Positions 27,169-39,301 of a stretch of 46,725 nucleotides of DNA are shown piece after piece. The DNA is from Thermoleophilia bacterium. GTDB lineage: Bacteria; Actinomycetota; Thermoleophilia; Gaiellales; Gaiellaceae. The position numbers were made by a program, and so were the translations under genes. The stretch lies in contig JADLFG010000054.1 of assembly GCA_020845695.1 (NCBI GenBank), positions 1 to 46,725 of the forward strand, in the 5' to 3' direction. Under the pieces are notes generated by a model. That model was not told the origin of the DNA. It made no database searches and saw only the letters and a list, made by a program, of their open reading frames with translations. The first letter of the stretch is position 1. Every line of letters starts with the position of its first letter.

Positions 27169-28796
27169 GTGGCGGGGCCCGAACCGGTCGAGGAGCCCGC
27201 CGGGGAGGAGACGGCCTCGGCCCACCGCCGACGCCTCGCGCGCTCGACGGCGCTGTTCGCCCTCGCCACCGGCGGCTCCCGGATCCTCGGGCTCGTGCGC
27301 GAGATCGTCGTCAGGCGCTACTTCGGCGTCGAGGGCTCGATCAACGCGTTCACGGTCGCGTTCCAGGTGCCGAACCTGATCCGCATGCTCGTCGCCGACG
27401 CGGCCCTCTCCTCTGCCTTCGTGCCCGTCTTCAGCGAGCTGCTGGAGAAGGGACAGCGGGCGCGGGCCTGGCGGGTCGCCTCGAGTCTCTTCTTCCTGCT
27501 CCTGCTCGCGCTGACCGCGCTGACCGCGCTGTTCGTGCTCGTCGCCCCCTGGGTGATGCGGCCGTTCGGCTACGAGGACGACCAGCACGACCTCGTCGTC
27601 GGGCTCTCCCGGGTCCTGTTCCCGATCGTCACGCTGCTCGGCGTCTCCGGGGTGATCGTCGGCGTCCTGAACAGCTACGAGCGCTTCACCGTGCCGGCGC
27701 TGACGCCGATCTTCTGGAATCTCGCGATCATCGTCGCCCTCGTCGTCGGCGTCCCGCGGGCCGACACGGACTCGGCGAAGCTGTACGTGTACGCGGGCGG
27801 CGTGCTCGCCGGCACCGTGATCCAGGTGCTCCTGCCGGTTCCGTGGCTCGCGCGCCTCGACGGCAGCCTGCGTGTCGCCCTCGACTGGCGCGACCCGGCC
27901 GTCAGGCGCGTGCTCGCGCTCATGCTCCCCGTCTCGCTCGGGCTCGGGCTGATCAACTTCAACCTCGTCGTCGACACGTTCTTCGCCGCTCGCTTCCTCG
28001 ACCCCGAGCTCGCGCCGAGCGCGATCGACGCGGCCTTTCGCATCTACATGCTCCCGCAGGGGATCTTCTCCGTGGCGATCGCGACCGTGCTCTTCCCGTC
28101 GCTCTCGCGTCTCGCCGCCCGCGGGGACGCCGACGGCTTCCTCGACACGGTCTCGCTCGGCGTCCGCCAGATCGGCTTCCTGCTCGTCCCCGCGAGCGCG
28201 ATCGGGGCTGCGCTCTCCGTCCCGATCGTCCGCGTCCTCTACGAGCGCGGCGCCTTCGGCGCGGACGAGACCACGGTCGTCGGCCACGCGCTCGCCGCGT
28301 TCCTGCTCGGGCTCACCTTCAACGGGATGATGCTGATGCTGAACCGGGCGTTCTTCAGCCTCCAGCAGCCGTGGGTGCCGACCTGGGTCGCGCTCGGGAA
28401 CCTGTTCGTCAACGCCGGGCTCGACCTCGCCTTCTACCGGCTCGGGATCTGGGGGCTGCCGCTCGCGACCGCGGTCGTGAACGTCGTCGCCGCGACCGCG
28501 CTGTTCGTGATCCTGCGCCGCCGGCTCGGCCGGCTCGACGCGCGCGCGATCGCCGCCTCCTACGCGCGTGTCCTGCCGGCCGCGGCAGCGGCCGCGGGCG
28601 TCGCCTGGGGCGTCTACGCCGGGCTCGACGGGCCGCTCGGGCGGGCGCTCGGAGCGCAGGTTGTCGCGGTCGGCGCGGCGGTCGGCGCGGCCACCGTCGC
28701 CTATCTCGTTCTGGCCCGTTTGCTGGGGATTCGCGAGGTCGGGGCGTTGCTATCGTTGGTCGGCCGCTCCGGCAGGCGATCGGGCGGCCGTCCCGC

Positions 28797-28800
<4 letters not shown>
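27169..28800 (+). CDS. murJ: Lipid II flippase MurJ
   Basis: MurJ (MVF family) moves lipid II across the membrane for peptidoglycan synthesis. The 543 residues form about fourteen membrane segments. Family features are [19 protein letters not shown] at the N-terminus, [18 protein letters not shown] and a central [14 protein letters not shown] 27169 leads directly from a TATACT box. The stop TGA overlaps the ATG of lepA (ATGA). It complements the mre-rod cluster functionally but lies about 22 kb away. Confidence 0.95.
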
Positions 28801-30583
<1,783 letters not shown>

Positions 30584-30587
<4 letters not shown>

Positions 30588-31708
30588 CCGGGGTCGCCCA
30601 CCTCTACGTCCACGTCCCGTTCTGCGCCCACCGCTGCGGCTACTGCGACTTCGTCACCCTCGCCGGCCGCCGCGACCGGCACGAGGCGTACGTGGATGCG
30701 CTGCTCGCCGAGCTCGCGCTCGAGCGGCCGGCGCTCGCGCCCGCCCTCGAGACGATCTACCTGGGCGGGGGGACGCCCACGTTCGCCGAGCCGCGGGCGC
30801 TCGAGCGGCTGCTCCGCTCGCTGCCGCCCGCGGGCGAGGTGACGGTCGAGGCGAACCCGGAGACGGTCACGCCCGGCCTCGCCGCCATGCTCCGGCGCGC
30901 GGGGGTGACGCGCGTGTCGCTCGGGGCGCAGAGCTTCGAGCCGCGCCTGCTCGCCGTGCTCGAGCGCCGGGCGGGGCCCGACGACGTGCGCCGCGCAGTC
31001 CGGGTGCTTCGCGACGCCGGAGTCGACAACCTCTCGCTCGACCTCCTCTACGGGGTCCCCGGGCAGAGCGCAGCCGACCTCGAGCGCGACCTGCTCTCGG
31101 CGCTCGAGCTCGCGCCTGAGCACCTCTCCTGCTACGAGCTCGAGGCGAAGCCCGGGACGCGCTTCACGCGCCTCCGCGGGGCCGAGCTCGCCCGCCAGGC
31201 GGAGGCGATGGAGGGCTACTTCGAGCTCGTCGTCGCCACCTTGACCGGGGCCGGCTACCGCTGGTACGAGACGTCGAGCTTCTGCCTGGAGGGCAGGCGC
31301 TGCCGCCACAATCTCGCGACGTGGCTCGGCCGCGACTACCTCGGCCTCGGCGTCGGCGCGGTCTCGACCGTCGGCGGTCTGCGCTGGCGCAACCGGCCCG
31401 GGCTCGCGGCCCACCTGCGCGCGCTCGCAGCCGGCGAGCGCCCGCCGCGCGAGCTCGAGCCCGTCGGCGGGGCAACCAGGCGGGTCGAGCGGCTGATGCT
31501 GGGCCTGCGCCTCGACGAGCCGCTGCCGCTCGCCGACGTCGAGGGCGCGTACGACCCGGACGGGCTCGAGCGGCTCGAGCGGCTCGGCCTGGCCGAGCGG
31601 CTCGGCGAGGGGGTGCGGCTCACCACGCGCGGACGCTTTCTCGGCGGGGGCGCGACCGTCGAGCTGCTCGCGGAAATGCCTGCAAATGAGCTTGTTGTCT
31701 CGGGGTGA
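30584..31708 (+). CDS. hemW: Radical SAM heme chaperone HemW
   Basis: HemW is a radical-SAM-fold heme chaperone, often misannotated as coproporphyrinogen oxidase HemN. The 374 residues start [19 protein letters not shown], giving the CxxxCxxC 4Fe-4S motif, followed by [16 protein letters not shown] and LGAQSF. The start is GTG in a GTGA overlap with lepA. The last dozen codons are unusually A/T-ending (GAA, CCT, GCA, AAT, CTT, GTT), probably because the hrcA promoter lies there. Confidence 0.94.
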
Positions 31709-31719
31709 TCGGCTAGGAT
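31692..31719 (+). promoter_or_regulatory. hrcA promoter
   Basis: TTGTTG (31692-31697) and TAGGAT (31714-31719) are 16 bases apart, and the -10 lies 7 bases before ATG 31727. The -35 sits inside the end of hemW. No CIRCE inverted repeat is visible, so self-repression by HrcA at this promoter is not supported. Confidence 0.65.
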
Positions 31720-31726
31720 CAAGCGC

Positions 31727-32767
31727 ATGGAGACGGGGGCGCAGGAGCTGACCGATCGGCAGCGCGTGATCCTCGAGTACGTCGTCGAGGACTACGTCGC
31801 TGCCGGCCAGCCCGTGGGCTCGAAGGCGCTCGCGAGCCGCCGCAGCATGCGGGTCTCCGCCTCGACCGTGCGCTACGAGCTCGCCGAGCTCGAGGAGCGA
31901 GGCCTGCTCAGCCACCCGCACACCTCGGCCGGGCGCGTCCCGACCGATCTCGGCTACCGCGTCTACGTCGACCGGCTGCTCTCGGCGCTCGAGCCGAGAC
32001 CGGCCGAGCTCCAGCTCGACCTCTCCGGCGCCCGCCGCGAGGTCGACGTGGCGCTCCAGGCCACCACCGACGCGCTCGCCCACGTCACGCACCTGCTCGC
32101 GCTCGTGACGGCGCCGCCGCTTCGCGCGACGGTCGTCCGGCGCGCCGAGGTGCTGATGCTCCAGCCGAGCACGGTCGTCTGCGTGGTCATCACCTCCACC
32201 GGCGACGTGTCGAAGCACGTCGCCACGTTCGACGCGCCGGTCGATCCGGGCCTGGCCGACTGGGCGCGCGAGTACCTGAACGAGCAGGTCGCCGGCCTCG
32301 CGCTCGGCGCCCGCCTCCTTCGCAACCGCTTCGGCGATCCGGGGCTCTCCCCGCGCGAGCGCGAGTTCCTGGCGGCGCTCGAGCCCGCGTTCACCGAGCT
32401 GGTCGAGCGCGGCGAGCGCGCCGTCTACGTCGGCGGCACCGCGTCCGTGATGGGCGAGTTTCCGGCCGACGACATCGGTGCCTTCCGCAACCTGCTCGAG
32501 GCGCTCGAGCGCCGCGCGGCGCTGCTCGAGCTGACCCGGGCGGCGCTCGTCAACCGCAAGCCGTTCGTCCGCGTCGGCTCCGAGCTCGACGACCCGGCGT
32601 TCGTCCGGGTCTCCCTGGTGGGGGCCCCGTACGGGCTGGCGCGGCGCAACCTCGGCACGGTCAGCCTGATCGGGCCGACTCGGATGGACTACGGCCGGGC
32701 GATCGGCGCCGTCCGCGCGGCGGCGATCGAGCTCTCCCGGTTCGTCGAGGGCGTCTACGACGAATGA
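31727..32767 (+). CDS. hrcA: Heat-inducible transcription repressor HrcA
   Basis: HrcA represses groE and dnaK operons through CIRCE. The 346 residues contain the N-terminal winged helix (LTDRQRVILEYVVEDYVAAG, then GSKALASR and VSASTVRYELAELEERG) and LSHPHTSAGRVPTDLGYRVY, diagnostic of HrcA, followed by the GAF-like C-terminal domain. The start ATG comes 7 bases after TAGGAT. grpE and dnaK are not adjacent; dnaJ follows directly. Confidence 0.95.
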   Translation: METGAQELTDRQRVILEYVVEDYVAAGQPVGSKALASRRSMRVSASTVRYELAELEERGLLSHPHTSAGRVPTDLGYRVYVDRLLSALEPRPAELQLDLSGARREVDVALQATTDALAHVTHLLALVTAPPLRATVVRRAEVLMLQPSTVVCVVITSTGDVSKHVATFDAPVDPGLADWAREYLNEQVAGLALGARLLRNRFGDPGLSPREREFLAALEPAFTELVERGERAVYVGGTASVMGEFPADDIGAFRNLLEALERRAALLELTRAALVNRKPFVRVGSELDDPAFVRVSLVGAPYGLARRNLGTVSLIGPTRMDYGRAIGAVRAAAIELSRFVEGVYDE

Positions 32768-32788
32768 GCCGGCGCCCGGGGGCGGCGG

Positions 32789-32794
32789 TACCCT
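32789..32794 (+). promoter_or_regulatory. -10 box of the dnaJ promoter
   Basis: TACCCT lies 8 bases before GTG 32803 with no ribosome binding site. Confidence 0.45.
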
Positions 32795-32802
32795 AGACGG
32801 CG

Positions 32803-33921
32803 GTGGCGGCGACCAGGCGCGATTACTACGAGATCCTCGGCGTCCCGCGTGACGCCGACGAGCGCGCGATCAAGAAGGCGTTCCGGACGCTCGCCCGCGA
32901 GCTCCACCCGGACGTGTCCGAGGCGCCGGACGCCGAGGAGCGCTTCCGCGAGCTGGCCGAGGCGTACGAGGTGCTCTCCAAGCCCGAGGCGCGCGAGCTC
33001 TACGACCGCTACGGGCACGAGGGCCTGCGGGCGGGCGGCTTCCGGCCCGGCGACTTCGACTTCGCCAACCTGAGCGATCTGTTCTCGGCCTTCTTCGGGG
33101 ACGACCTGCTCGGTGGCGGGCGGCGCCGGGCGCGGCAGCGGGGCGGCGACGTCGCCGTCGAGGTCGAGATCGACCTCGCCGACGTTGCCCGCGGGGCGAC
33201 CCGGGAGGTCTCGCTGACGGTCGCCTCGCCCTGCGGCGAGTGCGGCGGCTCGGGTGCCGCGCCCGGCACCGGCCCCGAGACGTGCTCCGGGTGCGCCGGC
33301 GCGGGCCGCGTCCAGCAGGTCGCGAGCACCGTCTTCGGCCAGATCGTGCGCGCCCAGGCGTGCCCCCGCTGCCACGGCGCGGGCACGATCATCGCGACAC
33401 CCTGCGGCGGCTGCGGCGGCGACGGCCGCGTCGGGGAGACGCGGACGCTCGAGGTCCGGATCCCGGCCGGGATCCACGACGGCCAGCGGATTCGCCTCGG
33501 CGGCGAGGGCCATGCGGGAGAGCGGGGCAGCCGCCCCGGCGATGCCTACGTGGTCGTGCGCGTCCGGCCCGACGAGCGCTTCGCCCGCGACGGCGACGAT
33601 ATCGTCTCGGCGCTCCAGCTCACGGTCACCCAGGCAGCGCTCGGCTGTCGCGTCTCCGTGCCGACGCTCGACGGCGAGCTCGAGCTCGAGCTCGAGCCCG
33701 GGACGCAGCCAGGCGAGGTCCGAGTGCTTCGCGGCAAGGGACTGCCGGCGTTGCGGGGCTTCGGGCGCGGCGACCACCGCCTGCTCGTCTCGGTGCTCGT
33801 TCCGCGCCGTCTGACCGACGAGCAGCGGCGGCTGCTCGAGGAGTTCGAGCGCCTGTCCGGCGAGCGCACGTACGCGCCCGACGAGGGCTTCTTCGAGCGC
33901 GTCAGGGCCGCGTTTCGCTGA
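32803..33921 (+). CDS. dnaJ: Chaperone DnaJ
   Basis: A type I J protein that stimulates DnaK. The 372 residues show a J domain with H35-P-D, a Phe/Gly-containing linker, four zinc-binding CxxCxGxG repeats ([32 protein letters not shown]) and the C-terminal substrate-binding domain. The hrcA-dnaJ pairing with dnaK elsewhere is like the second dnaJ of Actinobacteria. Its stop overlaps the apparent CTG start of prmA. Confidence 0.95.
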   Translation: MAATRRDYYEILGVPRDADERAIKKAFRTLARELHPDVSEAPDAEERFRELAEAYEVLSKPEARELYDRYGHEGLRAGGFRPGDFDFANLSDLFSAFFGDDLLGGGRRRARQRGGDVAVEVEIDLADVARGATREVSLTVASPCGECGGSGAAPGTGPETCSGCAGAGRVQQVASTVFGQIVRAQACPRCHGAGTIIATPCGGCGGDGRVGETRTLEVRIPAGIHDGQRIRLGGEGHAGERGSRPGDAYVVVRVRPDERFARDGDDIVSALQLTVTQAALGCRVSVPTLDGELELELEPGTQPGEVRVLRGKGLPALRGFGRGDHRLLVSVLVPRRLTDEQRRLLEEFERLSGERTYAPDEGFFERVRAAFR

Positions 33922-34688
33922 GCGGGTCGCCGCTTCTCCGCGTCTCCGTGCGGATCCCGCTCGCCGATGCCGAGCGGGCGCGGGCGGCGCTGCTCGAGCT
34001 CTGCCCCGAGGGCTTCGAGGAGCTGGCGGGGGAAGCGGAGGTCGAGCTCGCCGCGTACGTCGAGCCGGGGCGGGCCGAGTGCCTGCGGGCGCAGTTCGGC
34101 CGGGTCGCGACCCGCCGCGTCGAGCCGGGCTGGGAGGACGCCTGGCGGGCGTTCCACCGGCCGGTCCGGATCGGGTCGCTCTGGATCGGGCCACCCTGGG
34201 AGGAGCCCGAGCCGGATGCGCTCGCGGTCGTGATCGATCCCGGCCAGGCGTTCGGGACCGGGGCGCACGCCACCACGCGCCTCTGTCTCGAGCTGCTCAC
34301 GGGGCAGGAGCGGGGCAGCCTCGCCGACCTCGGCTGCGGCTCGGGCGTGCTCGCGATCGCCGCGGCCAGGCTCGGGTTCGGTCCCGTCGTCGCGCTCGAC
34401 GACGACCCGGTGGCCGTCGAGGCCGCCCGCGCGAACGCCAGCGCCAACGCTGTCGAGGTGGAGGTGAGGTTGGCCGACTGCCTCCGCGACCCGCTCCCCG
34501 GCACGGAGCTCGCCGTCGCCAACATCGGCGCCGGGGCGGTGGCGCCGCTCGCGGAACGCGTGCCCGCGCCGCTCGTGATCGCGTCGGGCTACCGGGCCTC
34601 GGATCGCCTCGAGACGCCGGGCCGTCGTAGCCTCGCCCGCCTCGAGCTCGACGGCTGGGCTGCCGACCTGCTCGGGCCGGACGGGTGA
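33918..34688 (+). CDS. prmA: Ribosomal protein L11 methyltransferase PrmA, apparent CTG start
   Basis: PrmA trimethylates L11. The product has [32 protein letters not shown] (SAM motif) and ANIGAG. In frame, the first GTG is 33948, which would remove the first strand. CTG 33918 gives 256 residues and overlaps the dnaJ stop by four bases (CTGA), exactly as GTGA, ATGA and TTGA overlaps join other genes here. I infer CTG. The usual rsmE, often next in this gene order, is missing. Confidence 0.88.
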   Translation: MSGSPLLRVSVRIPLADAERARAALLELCPEGFEELAGEAEVELAAYVEPGRAECLRAQFGRVATRRVEPGWEDAWRAFHRPVRIGSLWIGPPWEEPEPDALAVVIDPGQAFGTGAHATTRLCLELLTGQERGSLADLGCGSGVLAIAAARLGFGPVVALDDDPVAVEAARANASANAVEVEVRLADCLRDPLPGTELAVANIGAGAVAPLAERVPAPLVIASGYRASDRLETPGRRSLARLELDGWAADLLGPDG

Positions 34689-34689
34689 C

Positions 34690-34818
34690 TCAGCCGACGA
34701 CGACGGCGACGGTCCGGGTGTGCTCGAGCTCGGCGCCCTCGCCGCCGAGTACGAGCGCCGCGAGGAGGGCTGCGATCAGGCTCGGCACGGTGGCATCAGC
34801 CTCCCGGGAGAGGCTCAC
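34690..34818 (-). CDS. Possible 42-residue membrane peptide
   Basis: On the minus strand a GTG (34816-34818) opens 42 codons to a TGA at 34690-34692. It has one hydrophobic stretch (VPSLIAALLAALVLGG) after a polar start. It fills most of the 146-base prmA-mtaB gap and faces away from mtaB. I see no ribosome binding site, and TATAAG abuts the start codon too closely to serve it. It may be chance in GC-rich DNA. Confidence 0.25.
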   Translation of the reverse strand: MSLSREADATVPSLIAALLAALVLGGEGAELEHTRTVAVVVG

Positions 34819-34821
34819 TTA

Positions 34822-34827
34822 TAGCAT
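34822..34827 (+). promoter_or_regulatory. -10 box of the mtaB promoter
   Basis: TAGCAT lies 7 bases before GTG 34835. The competing ATG at 34826 overlaps the box. Just upstream, AGCCTC/GAGGCT (34798-34803 and 34810-34815) forms a 6-base stem. Confidence 0.5.
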
Positions 34828-34834
34828 GTTCGGC

Positions 34835-36022
34835 GTGGCCACGTTCAGCGCCAGCTTCCTCGGCTGCAAGGTCTCCCACGCGGACGTGCAGGAGGTTCGC
34901 GAGCGCCTGCTCGCCGACGGCCACGTCGAGGCCGACGGGGCCGAGGTCGCGGTGATCGGGACGTGCTGCGTCACGCGGGAGGCCGTCGCCAAGTCGCGCA
35001 AGGCGGCGCGCCGGGTGGCCGGGAGCGCGCGGCGCGTCTACCTGACCGGTTGCGCGGCCAGCCTTCCCGGCGCCCTCGACGGCCTGCCCGGGAACGTCGA
35101 GACCGTCGCCTTGCCGAGCGAGCAGACGCCCGGCTTCGTCGCCGGGCGGCTCGGCGCGCTCGCCTGCGCGACCGCCGACGCGGGGCTCGACCGGGTCCGC
35201 GCGTTCGTGAAGGTCCAGGACGGCTGCGGCTTCGCCTGCTCGTTCTGCGTGATCCCGGCCGTGCGCGGCGGCCCGCGCAGCCGCCCCGTCGCCCGCGTGC
35301 TCGCCGAGATCCGCCGCCGCGCCGAGCAGGGCCACCGCGAGGTCGTCCTGACCGGGATCAACCTCGGTTGCTACCGCGACCGCGAGGCCGGCCTCGACCT
35401 GCCGGGCCTCGTGCGCGCCGCGGGCGCCGTGCCCGGGCTCGCGCGGCTGCGGCTCTCCTCGGTCGAGGTCAACCACGTCACGCCGGCGCTGCTGGCCGCG
35501 CTGCGGGAGACGGAGCCGGCCTCCCCGCACCTGCACGTGCCGCTCCAGTCCGGGGACGACGGTGTCCTGCGGGCGATGCGCCGTCGCTACACGGCCGCCT
35601 CGTTCCTGCGCCGGCTCGAGCGCGCGGAGGGCTTCAACCTGACCACGGACGTGATCGTCGGCTTCCCCGGGGAGGACGACGCCGCGTTCGAGCGGACGCT
35701 CGCGGTCATCGAGCGCGCGGGGGTGACGCGGGCGCACGTGTTCCCCTACTCGCCGCGGCCCGGCACGGCGGCGGCGGCGCTCGACCCGGTCGCGGTCGCG
35801 GTGAAGCGGGAGCGCAGCTCGCGGCTGCGCGCTGCCGTCCGCGAGGCCCGCCTGCGCGCGTGGGCGCGCAAGGTCGGCAGCGACGACACCGTCCTCGTCG
35901 ACCGCCCCGGCCGGGGCTACGGCGACGACTACTCGCCGTGGCTCGTCGAGGGGCGGCCTGTCGGCGCGCTCGTGGCGGTCCGCGGCCGAGCGGTCAGCGA
36001 GGAGGGGATCCTCGCTGCCTGA
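34835..36022 (+). CDS. mtaB: tRNA t6A37 methylthiotransferase MtaB
   Basis: MtaB adds a methylthio group to t6A37 of tRNA. The 395 residues show the UPF0004 domain with Cys in FLGCKV, GTCCVT and LTGCAA, the radical SAM motif CGFACSFC and a shortened C-terminal TRAM-like region. GTG 34835 is chosen because TAGCAT lies 7 bases before it; ATG 34826 is inside that box and adds only three residues. The 3' end contains GGAGGGG, which serves hit. Confidence 0.9.
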   Translation: MATFSASFLGCKVSHADVQEVRERLLADGHVEADGAEVAVIGTCCVTREAVAKSRKAARRVAGSARRVYLTGCAASLPGALDGLPGNVETVALPSEQTPGFVAGRLGALACATADAGLDRVRAFVKVQDGCGFACSFCVIPAVRGGPRSRPVARVLAEIRRRAEQGHREVVLTGINLGCYRDREAGLDLPGLVRAAGAVPGLARLRLSSVEVNHVTPALLAALRETEPASPHLHVPLQSGDDGVLRAMRRRYTAASFLRRLERAEGFNLTTDVIVGFPGEDDAAFERTLAVIERAGVTRAHVFPYSPRPGTAAAALDPVAVAVKRERSSRLRAAVREARLRAWARKVGSDDTVLVDRPGRGYGDDYSPWLVEGRPVGALVAVRGRAVSEEGILAA

Positions 36023-36353
36023 GACGAGCTGCATCTTCTGCCGGATCGCGCGCGGCGAGCTGCCGGCGGAGGTCGTCCACCGCGCCGAGGGGCTGCTCGC
36101 GATCCGCGACATCGCGCCGAAGGCGCCCGTCCACGTGCTCTGCTTCCCCGAGCGCCACCTCGCGACCTTCCGCGAGATCTCCGTGCTCGACTCCATCGAG
36201 GGCAAGAGGCTGCTCGATTTCGTCGCCGAGACCGCCGAGGTGGCCGGCCTCGTCGACTACCGGGTGATCGTCAACGTGGGGCCCGAGGCCGGCCAGACGG
36301 TCTACCACCTCCACTGGCACGTGCTCGGAGGGCGTACGCTTCCGTTTCCATGA
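36015..36353 (+). CDS. HIT-family nucleotide hydrolase, apparent CTG start
   Basis: A HINT-like protein hydrolysing purine nucleoside phosphoramidates. The HIT domain begins SCIFCRIARGELPAEVVH, with the zinc Cys pair C6/C9, and ends with the triad HLHWH. The first in-frame GTG (36135) would remove half the domain. CTG 36015 gives 112 residues, lies 7 bases after GGAGGGG (36001-36007) and overlaps mtaB by 8 bases. This is the clearest CTG start in the window. Confidence 0.88.
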   Translation: MPETSCIFCRIARGELPAEVVHRAEGLLAIRDIAPKAPVHVLCFPERHLATFREISVLDSIEGKRLLDFVAETAEVAGLVDYRVIVNVGPEAGQTVYHLHWHVLGGRTLPFP

Positions 36354-36787
36354 TCGAGCGGATCGAGGTCGAGCTGAAGGAGGCGATGCGCGCGCGCGAC
36401 GCCGTGCGCCGCTCGACGCTGCGGCTGACGCTCACGGCCCTGCGCGCGGCCGAGAAGGAGCTCGACCGGCCGCTTCGGGCCGACGAGGAGCTTCAGGTGC
36501 TCCAGCGCGAGCGCAAGCGCCGGCTCGAGTCGGTGCGGGCCTTTCGCGAGGCCGGGCGGGAGGAGCAGGCGGCGGGCGAGGAGCAGGAGCTGCGCGTGCT
36601 CGAGGAGCTCCTCCCGGAGCCGCTGTCGGAGGCCGAGCTCGAGCGGATCGTCGAGAACGCGATCGCCGAGACCGGGGCGACGTCGCTGCGCGACCTCGGT
36701 CGCGTGATGGCCGACGTGATGCCGCAGGTCGCGGGGCGCGCCGACGGCTCCGTGGTCAGCCAGCTCGTGCGCGAGCTGCTCGCGTAG
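36350..36787 (+). CDS. yqeY: GatB/YqeY domain protein
   Basis: The 145 residues belong to the YqeY family, which shares the tRNA-binding domain of GatB: LKEAMRARDAVRRSTLRLTL at the start and VMPQVAGRADGSVVSQLVRE at the end. The function of the stand-alone form is not settled. ATG 36350 overlaps the hit stop (ATGA). Confidence 0.9.
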   Translation: MIERIEVELKEAMRARDAVRRSTLRLTLTALRAAEKELDRPLRADEELQVLQRERKRRLESVRAFREAGREEQAAGEEQELRVLEELLPEPLSEAELERIVENAIAETGATSLRDLGRVMADVMPQVAGRADGSVVSQLVRELLA

Positions 36788-36815
36788 CCGGCGCGCGGCA
36801 GGCCGGGTCGCCTTC

Positions 36816-36821
36816 TAGACT
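36816..36821 (+). promoter_or_regulatory. -10 box of the phoH promoter
   Basis: TAGACT lies 8 bases before TTG 36830. The other TTG, at 36821, overlaps its last base and is unlikely to be the start. Confidence 0.5.
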
Positions 36822-36829
36822 TGGAGTCG

Positions 36830-37785
<956 letters not shown>

Positions 37786-37789
<4 letters not shown>

Positions 37790-38163
37790 TCGAGCTCGAG
37801 CTCGTCAACCGAAGCGGTGCCCCGGCGGACGAGCCCGCCATCCGCGACGTCTGCCGGCGCGTGCTCGCGGCCGAGGGCATCGAGGCGGGCGACCTCGGCG
37901 TGACGCTCGTCGGGCCGGACGAGATCGCTGCGCTGAAGCGCGACCATCTGGGCGTCGAGGAGCCGACCGACGTGCTCTCGTTCCCGATCGACGGGCGCGA
38001 CCGGTTGCCCGCCGGCGTCCCCCGGCAGCTCGGCGACGTCGTCCTCTGCCCCCAGGTCGTCGGCGACGCGTGGCGGGAGCCGCTCGTGCACGGGCTGCTG
38101 CACCTGCTCGGCTACGAGCACGGCGAGGAGATGGAGCGCCGGGAGGCCGCGCTGCTCCCGTGA
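37786..38163 (+). CDS. ybeY: Endoribonuclease YbeY
   Basis: YbeY is a zinc-dependent RNase in 16S rRNA maturation and ribosome quality control. The 125 residues end with the metal motif HGLLHLLGYEH (HxxxHxxxxxH). It is at the short end of the family. The TTG start shares TTGA with the phoH stop. Confidence 0.92.
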
Positions 38164-38939
38164 GCGTCACGAGGCGCTCCCGCAGACCGGCGCCGCCGCC
38201 CGCCGCGGCCGGCCAGGCACCCGGGCCGCGTGGCAGGACGTCGATCCTGCAGAGCTTCAACTACGCCTTCGAGGGGATCATCTGGACCCTGCGCACGCAG
38301 CGCAACATGCGCATGCACTTCGGGCTCGCCGTGGTCGTGCTCGTGCTCGCCTTCGTCTACGACGTGACGCGGATCGAGCTGATCGCGCTCCTGCTCGCGA
38401 TCGCGTTCGTGCTGATCGCGGAGATGATCAACACGGCGCTCGAGGCCGCGACCGACCTCGCCACGACCACGTTCGACCCGCTCGCCAAGCTCGCCAAGGA
38501 CATCGCCGCCGGTGCGGTCCTGATCGCCTCGGTGACGGCGCTCGTGATCGGCTACCTCGTGCTCGCCGACCGGCTCGGCCAGCCGACCGACAGGCTGCTC
38601 ACCGAGATCCGCGGCCGGCCGCTGCACCTGACCCTGATCGCGCTCGTGGTCGTGGTGCTCTCGGTGATCGTGCTCAAGGCCGTCAGCGGCCGCGGCCGGC
38701 CCCTCTCCGGAGGGATCCCGTCGGGGCACGCGGCGCTCGCGTTCGCCGGCTGGGCGGCGATCACGTTCCTGACCGAGGGCTTCGGCCACCGGGTGCTCGT
38801 GTCGACGGTCGCGTTCGTGCTCGCGCTGCTCGTCGCGCAGACCCGGGTCGAGTCGGGCGTCCACTCGACGCTCGAGGTCGTGATCGGCGCCGTGTTCGGC
38901 GCCGGTGTCACTCTCGCGCTCTTCCAGGCGTTCGGGTGA
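38160..38939 (+). CDS. DgkA-type lipid kinase fused to a PAP2 phosphatase
   Basis: The 259 residues join two membrane enzymes. Residues ~30-140 are a DgkA/undecaprenol kinase domain (FNYAFEGIIWTLRTQRNMRM, AEMINTALEAATD). Residues ~155-259 are a PAP2 phosphatase with GRGRP, GIPSGHAAL and RVESGVHSTLE; the last motif has Glu in place of the usual Asp. One protein could thus phosphorylate and dephosphorylate undecaprenol-type carriers. GTG overlaps ybeY (GTGA). Confidence 0.9.
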   Translation: MSVTRRSRRPAPPPAAAGQAPGPRGRTSILQSFNYAFEGIIWTLRTQRNMRMHFGLAVVVLVLAFVYDVTRIELIALLLAIAFVLIAEMINTALEAATDLATTTFDPLAKLAKDIAAGAVLIASVTALVIGYLVLADRLGQPTDRLLTEIRGRPLHLTLIALVVVVLSVIVLKAVSGRGRPLSGGIPSGHAALAFAGWAAITFLTEGFGHRVLVSTVAFVLALLVAQTRVESGVHSTLEVVIGAVFGAGVTLALFQAFG

Positions 38940-39301
38940 TGGACGACGCGGCCCTCTACGAGGAGGCCCGCCGCGCCGCGGGCGCCGCGTACGCCCCCTA
39001 CTCCGGGCTCGCGGTTGGCGCCGCCGCGCTCGCCCGCGACGGGCGCGTGTTCCCCGGTGTCAACGTCGAGTGCGCCGCCTACCCGCTCGGCCTCTGCGCC
39101 GAGCGCGCCGCGCTCGCCCGGGCCGTCGCCGACGGGATCCGTCCCGGGGAGATCGAGGCGGTCGCCGTGACGGCGGCGCCCTGCGGCGGCTGCCGCCAGT
39201 GGCTCGTCGAGCTGCGCGTCCGGCGGGTCGTCTACCCGGAGGGGGGCGCCGTCGCCGTCCGCAGCCCCGCGGAGCTCCTCCCGGGAGCGTTCGAGCTGTG
39301 A
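38939..39301 (+). CDS. cdd: Cytidine deaminase
   Basis: It deaminates cytidine to uridine in pyrimidine salvage. The 120 residues hold CAERAAL and PCGGCRQ, giving the catalytic Glu and three zinc Cys. It is slightly shorter than usual. ATG 38939 forms TGATG with the previous stop; GTG 38936 is an alternative. The stop overlaps era (GTGA). Confidence 0.93.
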   Translation: MDDAALYEEARRAAGAAYAPYSGLAVGAAALARDGRVFPGVNVECAAYPLGLCAERAALARAVADGIRPGEIEAVAVTAAPCGGCRQWLVELRVRRVVYPEGGAVAVRSPAELLPGAFEL

